The notes under the pieces were generated by a model that saw only the letters and a program-made list of their open reading frames with translations, was not told where the DNA came from and ran no database searches. From Diplonema japonicum (taxonomy: Eukaryota; Euglenozoa; Diplonemea; Diplonemida; Diplonemidae), in assembly GCA_964019335.1 (NCBI GenBank), contig OZ025648.1, positions 124,001 through 188,000 of the forward strand: a stretch of DNA of 64,000 nucleotides, written 5' to 3'. Below, one piece after another: positions 12,479 to 20,022 of this stretch. Numbering within the stretch: the first letter of the stretch is position 1; every line of letters starts with the position of its first letter. The position numbers were made by a program, and so were the translations under genes.

Positions 12479-13132
12479 TCAATAAGGCTGTGTTTTGTCA
12501 TCCTCGTCGTCACCGTTGTGCCCGCCCCACAGGACGTGGTCTCGGTGTGTCGTGTAATGCGATGCCACAGTGGTGGCTATGAGACAGAAGACAAGCAAGC
12601 TTCCTGATAAAAAAACGAAATAGCCTTCCCGCAGAGCACCGGAATAGGTGGACACAGCACGGGCAGTGTAGAGAACCAGCGTAGCAAGGAGAAAGAGGAA
12701 CGTGAGGATGACCGCAAGCATGCAGGTAGGGCAGGGTGGGGGCACGTACATAAGCGGGTTTTGTGCATCCCCAGACGCGGCGCAGGCTCTGTTTAAAGTT
12801 ATGAAACCCCCGAAGATCACAGAAAGGACTGAGAAGGCTTTGCACGCCTTTACTATATTGTGGTCATCATCATCACCCCACAGCCCTACGCTGAGTGCTT
12901 GATACCTGATGCCTTCTTGTAGGGCTTCTTCGCACTGGGTCCCGGTTGTCACGCACATGTTCCAATATCCACATGCTGTTTCAGTATAAGCACACTCTGA
13001 AAGGCTCAACCAGTCTTCAGCCTCCCACACACACCATTCTTTCAATGACATGCCTGTCACTAACAGTGCGATTCCTATTGCTCCCAGTACCGCGCCTCCG
13101 CGGCCGAGTACAAATTGTTCGCTTATAAGCAT
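12479..13132 (-). CDS. Four-helix membrane protein, amastin/claudin-like
   Basis: 217 residues with four hydrophobic segments at about 13-30, 99-115, 137-155 and 171-190. The large loop between helices 1 and 2 contains several cysteines and a GLW motif (ALSVGLWGDDDD), followed by KACKAFSVLSVIFGG at helix 2. Claudins carry W...GLW...C...C in the same loop, and kinetoplastid amastins carry an LWG motif there. The topology and the 'C.AF.I' lead into helix 2 fit amastins well. The C-terminal tail is short and acidic. A surface or endomembrane location is inferred. The ATG directly follows a long A-rich stretch, with a CTCAG about 45 nt further upstream. Family membership rests on topology and a short motif only. 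Confidence 0.7.
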   Translation of the reverse strand: MLISEQFVLGRGGAVLGAIGIALLVTGMSLKEWCVWEAEDWLSLSECAYTETACGYWNMCVTTGTQCEEALQEGIRYQALSVGLWGDDDDHNIVKACKAFSVLSVIFGGFITLNRACAASGDAQNPLMYVPPPCPTCMLAVILTFLFLLATLVLYTARAVSTYSGALREGYFVFLSGSLLVFCLIATTVASHYTTHRDHVLWGGHNGDDEDDKTQPY

Positions 13133-13241
13133 CTTTTTTTTTTTTTTTTTTTTTTTTCTTTTTTTTTTCCCTTCACATTCCTGAGGAATTCTTTTTTTAA
13201 AAAAAAAAGTGTTTTATAGGTGACGAATAAAATCTTAGGGG

Positions 13242-13275
<34 letters not shown>

Positions 13276-15034
13276 ACACTTCTTTTTCTTTTTTTTTTTC
13301 TCTCATTTTTTTCTTTTTGTGAAACAAGGAGAGAAGGAAGCAAAAAAAGAAGAAAAAAAATCAGCGAAACAAGAAAACAAGTAAGCAAAGAAAGAAAAAA
13401 AAGGATATATATGGGGAGGGGGGGGACCAAATATCGCGAAACAATTTTTTTCGATAGCACTTCCTCCCACTCTCACCCCTCCTTTTGGATTGTGGCGGTG
13501 CAAAAAAAAGGGGGCGGGGCAAAAAGAAAAGGAAGAAAACAGGACACTCTTGGAGTAAACGGTGTTTCTTTTTTTTTTTTCTCTTGTCTTGCGTTTTTTT
13601 TTTATTTTTTTTTTTTTTCGGACTGGGCAGCTCAAAAAAAAAGAGGAAAGGGGTGGGGGGTGGAAGAAGAAAGAGAAAAAAAAAGCCCTTTTTTTCGCCT
13701 CCACAGCCCAGCCCTTTCTCCGTTTTTTTTTTTTTTTTTTTTTTTCCTGAGCTTTGTATTTCAGTGTCTCTTTTCCTTGCTTTTATTCCTAAAAAGTATA
13801 ATAAAGGGAAATGTCTAGAAGATGAGAAGAAACGCCTTCTTAAAAAAACGGAAATAGAAACAACCCCTTTTTATTTTCATCATCACTTTTTCTTTTTTTC
13901 TTTTTTTTTTTCCCCTTAGGCTTCGTCTGGCACAGTCTGCTAAGTAGGGAAAGGTGGTGTTCGTGACAAAATCTGGCCAGCCTTCTTCACAAGCAGGAAA
14001 AAAAAAGGGGGGGGGGGAGTGTAGAAGAAAACAGCAAGGTGGGTGCGCACAACGAAGAGCGAAAAGGGAAAAAAAAGGGGGAGGAAAACAAAAAATGGTA
14101 CAAAGATTGAAAGAAGGGAGTCTTTCAATACTTGCGTCTTGAGTACAAGAAAAAGAATGGACGGATTTATTCTTTGTTGGTGTACGTATTCTTCCCAAAT
14201 AAAGAGATTATTTTGTAATGCATGACATCGCCAAACATTCTTTTTTTGATAACTGCAATAACAAGTCCTTTCTGTTCACTATCCCCCCCCCCCCCCCCCC
14301 CCCCCTCTGTCTCAGCAAGAAAAAATACAATAAAAATATAAAAATATAAAAATATAAAAATTGCTTTTTTTTTTTCCTTTTTCTTTTCTTCTTCCCCCTT
14401 CCTAAAGAAAGGTGTTGTGTGTCATTCCAAAAATTAAAACCTTATGGCGGGCAGGCTTTTTTCGGGATTTCTTTTTTATTTTTTCCCTATCATCGTTCTT
14501 CTAACAGACATCAGAGCTCTTCCAGAAAGGCTGAGCGGCGGCTGTGCACCAAAAAAAAAAAAAAAAAGAGACAATGGAGAACAGCTAGAATGGGAGTAAG
14601 AGCAGTATTGAGAGAAACCCTAGATAGAAACAAAAAAAAATGGGGGGGAAGATGAGAGAGGAAAAAAAAAGAAAGAAATAAGGAAATATTTCATATCTTC
14701 CTCTCCCACATTTCTTTTTCGACCATTCTGATTAAGTACATTCTCACTTTGAAAAACACAATATGGCAATCTGCAAAAAAAAATTCAGTGAGCACACAAT
14801 AAGAAAAGAACCCACAAGGGGGAAAAAAGGAAAAAAAAGGGCCGGCTTGCTCAGCACGGTTGTAACTTCGTCCTCTTTTGTTTGTAAATTTTTTTTTTTG
14901 TTTTTGTCGAAGAGGAAGAAGAAAGGGGGAAGTGGGGAAATTTCAGAGAACACAAAAGTGAAAAGAGATGTTATATATAAAGAAAGGAAAAGGAGAAGAA
15001 GGGGAGAAAAAAAAAAGGACTATTCTTGTCTTTT
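13133..15034. other. Homopolymer-rich spacer
   Basis: Long A/T runs, purine/pyrimidine blocks and a C run at 14283-14305. It contains a short segment (about 14242-14275, TTGATAACTGCAATAACAAG...) that recurs near 56139-56172. No gene is seen. Confidence 0.5.
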
Positions 15035-15250
15035 TTACAGACCCCCCTCAGTGGGTAAGAAACTGAACTCCTTGCTATAACTAAATCCCTGAGTTATTTT
15101 TTTCTTTTTTTTTCCCCCTTTCCAACACACCAAGAACATTGCTTGCTGGTCCTTCGTCAAAGGAGTCCCTGACATGGGGGAGTTGACAGCGCAGCCCTTC
15201 ATATCAGAAGCTTGAGATTCTGTAACCATGTTCACGGGCTTAGACCAGCT

Positions 15251-15281
<31 letters not shown>

Positions 15282-15892
15282 TTTCACTCTTCAGAAATTA
15301 CTTCACGCACTGGGGGCCCATTACTTCACGCTAAATCTCATTACTTCACGGTGAAATAATGGCCGTGAAGTAATAGGGGGTTTCCGTTAAATAATATGCC
15401 TCGGTAGGCCAATTTTTGCCTCGGTTCGGTTCCCAGTGACTTTTTCCTCTCAGTTTGCTATTTCCCCCCCAGTTCAGCTCAATTGGCCAACTTTTGCCTC
15501 GGCTCAGTTCCAAGTTGGACTACTTTTTCCTCCCAATTTGCCACTTTTGGCTAGGCCTTGTTCCCAGTTTCTGTGGGCAAGGGTAACTTAGTCAGCTTAC
15601 CCAAGCTCCCCAAAAGACTTCAAAATACCGCGCTAGGTATGGGAAGGCCTGATTAGAGATGGTGACAGTGGCAATGCCAGCGACAGCGGCAGCTCTTAGT
15701 CAACAAAAGGAGGAAAAACAACTTGTATTGTAACCTTTGTAACCCCTCTCTTGTTGTACCCCTTGTCACCCTGTTGTGCCCCTCGTGGTGAAGTAATTTC
15801 AGAGTGTCGTGAAATAAAACCACTTACCTACCGCCAAGTAATGCTTTACCGACCTCGAGGTAACGGTAAAGTCATTACTTGCTGGCAGTAAA

Positions 15893-15927
<35 letters not shown>

Positions 15928-18095
15928 CCCCACTCTTCGTCATTTTCTTCACTCACTAGGGGCCTCATAATTTAACGCGAAACGGTCATAATTTAACGCG
16001 AAATCGCCATAATTTAACTAGTTAAATTATGAGATTTTGGAGTTAAATTATGGGGCTTCAGAGTGAAAAAATGGGTCTTGTCGTGGAAAAAAATGTACCC
16101 AACCCCTTGAAAAGTTTTTTTGGGGTGGGGGTATTTTGACTATTTTTGGCCATCTGAGGCCATTCCAGCCCTTAAAAGTGGGAATAAGTGCTTTACTTCC
16201 CCTCTAAATGCCACGGCGAAATAGCAACCCCATATTACCTTAGGAAAATCCCCAAAAAGGCTGACCTGCGTGAAAAAAAACAGCAGTGAAAGCAGTGAAG
16301 AGTGAGTGACTCAAATGACGAAGAGTGAAATAAAACGACTTACTTGTCGCCAAATGAGCCATTATTTAACTCTCGTTACCCGTTTTTTTTAAATTCGGGG
16401 AACTCGAGTTAAATAATGACTCATAATTTGTTGGCAATAAATAGTTATTTTTTTGTATGCACACCACGGGGGCATCGACTCCCCAGACTCAATAGCTGCC
16501 CAGTCAAGGTCCTTCAGCCATGTCTGCCTCCTGATCACATCACCCTCCAACCGCAGGTTGGGATCCTTCTCAAGCAGTGAGCTAATGAAGGTAATAGCCT
16601 CCTTGGTGATGCTGTACGAGGGGTTGAAGTAAGGCTGCGTCTCAAGGATGCTCTTCCAGACTTGGTCAGGGACATCGCTGCCCTGCCCAAAGGCGTGCTC
16701 TCCTGTAAGGAGGTTGAAGCAGACCACACCGTAGGCCCACCAGTCAACTGCGTAGGAGTAAGGCTGCCCGTTGATCATCTCAGGCGCCATGTACTCGGGA
16801 GTCCCGATGAACGTGGTAGCCCTGTCGCCCCACGCCAATGGTCGTGACAGCCCGAAGTCCGCTAGCTTTGCGTTGCCCTTGACGTCAAGCAGGATGTTCT
16901 CAGGCTTCAGGTCCCGGTACACGATGCCGAACTGGTGCAATGTGCGCAGCGCGGTGAACACCTGCGCCGCGTAGTACCTTGCCAGATCCTCCGGCAGCAT
17001 GCCCCCCTCCATGCTGCCCATGTACTCGTACAGGTCACCTCCTGCGCAGTAGTCCAGAACGAAGAACAAGTGCGACGACGACTGGAACGTGTTGTGCAGC
17101 TTCACCAATCCCTGCCCCGCCCACTGTGTGTGCTTCATCATGTCCCTCTCCCGCATGATGAGGTCGCGCCGCCACGTTGGCCGCTCGTTGGTCCCCACCG
17201 ACAGGATCGCACGCTTGTCGAGCGTCTTTAGTGCGAACAACGTCTTCTGCGTCTTGTGCCTCACAAGGAACACCTCCGAGAAGGCTCCTTTCCCGAGAAG
17301 GCGCAGCTTCTCAAAGTCGTCACGTCCGACATGCCCCTCACGGGCCTTGGGGAACAGACGCTCGAAAGTAGTGGGTGGCATGTCGCCGCCTTTAGGCTTC
17401 ACAGTTGCCACGAAGTCGGCCGCCTCATGGATGGCCTTCATGAAGTCCTCCTGCGTGCGGATGGGTGTCGTGTTGATGCGGATGATCACCATGCCAGGCT
17501 CGAACCCAGAAGAGGCACCCACGCTTCCTGTTACGACTTCCGTTATGGTAACAGTGCCTTCTGCCTCGGAGAGAACAAAACCTAGCTTCACGTCTGTGGA
17601 AGACCGTTTCACTTCTAGCTCCAGCAACACACAGGGCTCCTCCTCAGGCTGCACACCCTCCATCGTGGCCTGGACCTGTGCTATCTGTCGCAAAAGCTTC
17701 CGCCTGTGCACCACCTTCGACATCCCTGCCCTCTTCAGCACGTCGTCGTCCAGCTTCACAAGGTCTGCGTGCCCGTGGATGCCATGCGCCGACAGCACCT
17801 CGAAGTACTCCGACATCCCCACCACCAACAGAAAGGGCTTAAGCTCCTTCTCCTCGAGCACCTTCGGTGGAATGGCCTGCTGGTTGTCCCCGGCGTGTTC
17901 CTTTTGTAAGGCCTTGGCCTTTGAAAGATGCGCATAGTAGCATGTTTTATGGAAATTCGAGGTGCACTCGCTGCATCCCCTGTTCCAGCAGGCACTCCCA
18001 CACCAAGCACACCTTGCCTTATTTCCTATGGGCAAGGCAGGGCCCCTGTCTTTGTAATGCCCATTGGCACATGCTATCGATAGTGAGCCCGTCAT
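15035..18095 (-). CDS. SAM-PDZ-AGC-family serine/threonine kinase
   Basis: Proposed exons 18095-16468, 15248-15131 and 15088-15035, 599 residues. The ATG at 18095 follows CTGCAG. Order: Cys-rich zinc-binding motif (29-52), SAM domain (82-142), PDZ domain (155-234), kinase domain (261-530). Kinase motifs are GKGAFSEVF, ALK, YRDLKPENILL, DFGLSRP and MAPEM, and the catalytic residues are intact. Read without splicing, the ORF ends in residues encoded by a repeat element. Splicing a 1219-nt intron instead yields a canonical AGC C-tail: PPW-SKPV, a turn-motif-like SPMSGTPL, and the hydrophobic motif FLGFSY formed by a second 42-nt intron (GTGTGT...CTCAG). The 5' splice site of the large intron could be at 16467 (GTGGTG, giving PPW) or 16464 (GTGTGC, giving PPCW). 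The PDZ and SAM domains suggest scaffolded signalling. Confidence 0.85.
15281..15896 (+). mobile_element. Palindromic-word element A (non-autonomous)
   Basis: It begins right after a poly-T tract with ATTTCACTCTTCAGAAATTA, mirrored near 15785-15820 (rc: ATTTCACGACACTCTGAAATTACTTCAC). The word ATTACTTCACG occurs repeatedly at 15297-15350, and its reverse complement at 15363-15373 and again near the right end. The right-hand hairpin (about 15832-15886) has arms GCCAAGTAATG / CATTACTTGCTGGC around a central CTCGAG, and the element ends GGCAGTAAATAGC. The interior has an imperfect ~80-bp duplication starting GGCCAATTTTTGCCTCGG. No ORF. Confidence 0.65.
15930..16446 (+). mobile_element. Palindromic-word element B (non-autonomous)
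   Basis: Same architecture as element A but with the word ATAATTTAACG (three forward copies at 15966-16020, then inverted copies). It is bounded by inverted repeats CACTCTTCGTCATTTTCTTC (left) and GACTCAAATGACGAAGAGTG (right, about 16311-16330). A right-hand hairpin with arms CATTATTTAACTC / GAGTTAAATAATG ends GGCAATAAATAG. Nearly the same sequence forms the shell of the element at 58595-60426, where a 1.32-kb insertion splits the palindrome TTAACTAGTTAA that is intact here (about 16016-16027). Confidence 0.7.
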
Positions 18096-18191
18096 CTTGT
18101 CCTGCGCTGCAGTTTGGAAGAACAAAGGAACAAAGGCAAAAAGTTAAAATCTAACTAAAATTTCTATTGAACCTTTCAAAAAAGGTTACTG

Positions 18192-19952
18192 CTACGCCGT
18201 GAGACTTGCACCCAGCCGCAAGGAACCTACATGTGCTGAGTGGGCGTGCCTGCCAAACGCGGTCACCCGTGCGACAGGGACGTTGTGGTGAGGCTCGTGC
18301 CTGACTGGCGATCTGGAGTGTACTTTCTTGCGCGACGACTCTGTGGGGGCTAGCAGCGTGGTTGTAGCCATTCTATAAGGAACTCTGTGGGACTTCGACT
18401 TTGGCAGTTTTTTCCTTTTAGGTGATATAGATGAAGGCCTAAAAGGCGGGCGGGCGTCCACCGCCACAGGCGGCCATGTTTCTTCATGTATGTGTCTTTT
18501 TGCGTCAGAACTCGCAGTCTGCACATTCGCACATCTTGGCGCACCCCGCAGCCTGACCCGCCCACCGCTCTTACTGCCCCCGCTACTCCCCCTGCTCCCT
18601 CTGCTCCCCCTACTGCTCATGCTGGCTTTACTCTCTTTGCTGCTTCCAACTGTGTTGTGCCTGATGTTGCTCACATCGCTCAGGGGCATCTTGCTCCTCC
18701 CTCGATTTTCTCTAACACTTACTTGTTGTTCTTCTATTTCCACGCCAACAGGGACAACCACTCTCTCTATTTTCTCATGAGGTGCTTCCACAACAACCCT
18801 GCCAGTCTGAGTCGTCTGCTCGGTGAGCATTGCAGTGGACTTGGACACCTCCGGTTCGACTTTGCGTGTAGGAAGCACAAGGGGTGCCGTGTTGTGTGTA
18901 CGTTGCACAGGATCTTCCAGCCCGTCATCGTACTTAGTGGTAACAACCACTTGGTCGACACGGCACCCTTTCACTTGCTTCTGCAACGTGTCGCAGAGCT
19001 CAGGCTGCGGGTCGCTGAACACATTGTGGCGTGCCTGTTGTTCTGGGTAAGTGCTCGGAAGTGCCATTACGGGCTGCGCTACTTGCTGCGGAGGGCAGTA
19101 AGTGGGAACGGGTGGGGGCATTGGATGCTGGGACTGCATTGGGTGCTGGGGTAGCACGAGCACACGCTTCCGCTGTGTGGGCCTGATGGGAGGAGGGGGC
19201 GATGACCTGCGAACGCGGGGCATGGGCTCCTCGAAGTTGTAGTGGCACACACCAGAAGAAGCAGCCAATAGCGATACGCAATCACTCATCTCGCTCAAGG
19301 CTGCTTGCAGCGGATCGAGAGGCTTGGAGTCGGGAAGGAACGCAACGGGACGTTCCTGTGATGTCTGCTGCAGACGTTCATCAATCTCTCTGACACCCCG
19401 CTCTTTTTGCGCAACGAAAGCGGGAGCAGGAGGAAGGGGCGGCATGGATGGCATTTCCATCACTTGCTGCTGCGTCAGCTCTACTCTGTAGCGCTCTTCT
19501 TCAAGTTCAAGCAACTGACGCTGCAGGGACATGCGCTGGGTGGCCTCCGCCATCAGGCTTTCCTCTATTGCTTTAAATCCCATTCCAGACGAGGGTGAGG
19601 GCGATGCTAGTAGTACTGTTGAGTCCTCGGGAACAGAAGTGATGCTGGAGGGGTCGATGGGGGCATCGACGGGGAGGAGGTCCTCGTTATCAGACTTTGG
19701 GAGGCCGAACTCGATCGCTGCAATGCACTGCTCTGCACTGAGGTCGAGAGAGCCAGAGACAGACACTGTTGAGACGGACACAGGAGTGACCCGCCCGTGA
19801 TGCACAGACGACCAGACGCTCCCTACTTCATTCAACCATCCCAGATCCCCGGACTTTAAAAGATCTATGTCAAAGTCGTCAAGCGCAGACGACTTCAGCT
19901 CGCACATCGCCTTGTACGTGGCGGGCGGTGAGTCTCCTGATGACACCGACAT
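18192..19952 (-). CDS. Large low-complexity protein, function unknown
   Basis: 586 residues in one exon. The ATG at 19952 follows a CCCACAG acceptor by about 20 nt. Features include an acidic, hydrophobic N-terminal 120 residues, a probable coiled coil at ~125-165 (MAEATQRMSLQRQLLELEEE), Pro/Gln-rich segments, a Ser/Gly/Arg-rich stretch (SMSSRGSRGSRGSSGG, about 450-480) and a basic C terminus with KRKKLPKSKSHR. It looks largely disordered and may be an RNA- or cytoskeleton-associated scaffold, but no domain is recognised. Composition and the long open frame make it a solid gene. Confidence 0.75.
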   Translation of the reverse strand: MSVSSGDSPPATYKAMCELKSSALDDFDIDLLKSGDLGWLNEVGSVWSSVHHGRVTPVSVSTVSVSGSLDLSAEQCIAAIEFGLPKSDNEDLLPVDAPIDPSSITSVPEDSTVLLASPSPSSGMGFKAIEESLMAEATQRMSLQRQLLELEEERYRVELTQQQVMEMPSMPPLPPAPAFVAQKERGVREIDERLQQTSQERPVAFLPDSKPLDPLQAALSEMSDCVSLLAASSGVCHYNFEEPMPRVRRSSPPPPIRPTQRKRVLVLPQHPMQSQHPMPPPVPTYCPPQQVAQPVMALPSTYPEQQARHNVFSDPQPELCDTLQKQVKGCRVDQVVVTTKYDDGLEDPVQRTHNTAPLVLPTRKVEPEVSKSTAMLTEQTTQTGRVVVEAPHEKIERVVVPVGVEIEEQQVSVRENRGRSKMPLSDVSNIRHNTVGSSKESKASMSSRGSRGSRGSSGGSKSGGRVRLRGAPRCANVQTASSDAKRHIHEETWPPVAVDARPPFRPSSISPKRKKLPKSKSHRVPYRMATTTLLAPTESSRKKVHSRSPVRHEPHHNVPVARVTAFGRHAHSAHVGSLRLGASLTA

Positions 19953-20022
19953 TTTTTTATAGCATGTTTATCTGTGGGATTATTGATGTGGTAATCAAAA
20001 TACAACAAACACTCTATGGCAA

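Larger units (their letters stand above)
15249..16467 (-). other. 1.2-kb intron of the AGC kinase, composed of two palindromic repeat elements
   Basis: All other introns in the window are 32-58 nt. This one is 1219 nt and is almost entirely occupied by elements A (15281-15896) and B (15930-16446) plus poly-T tracts. Its existence is inferred because the exons on either side rebuild a normal AGC kinase tail in frame. Confidence 0.75.

Noticed and set aside
15281-16446. Helitron ends
   Set aside because: There is a terminal hairpin, but no TC...CTRR termini, and the elements have inverted ends, unlike Helitrons.
16389-18125. Kinase ORF ending at 16389 as the true C terminus
   Set aside because: The last ~19 residues come from repeat element B. 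A standard AGC tail is found downstream after splicing.
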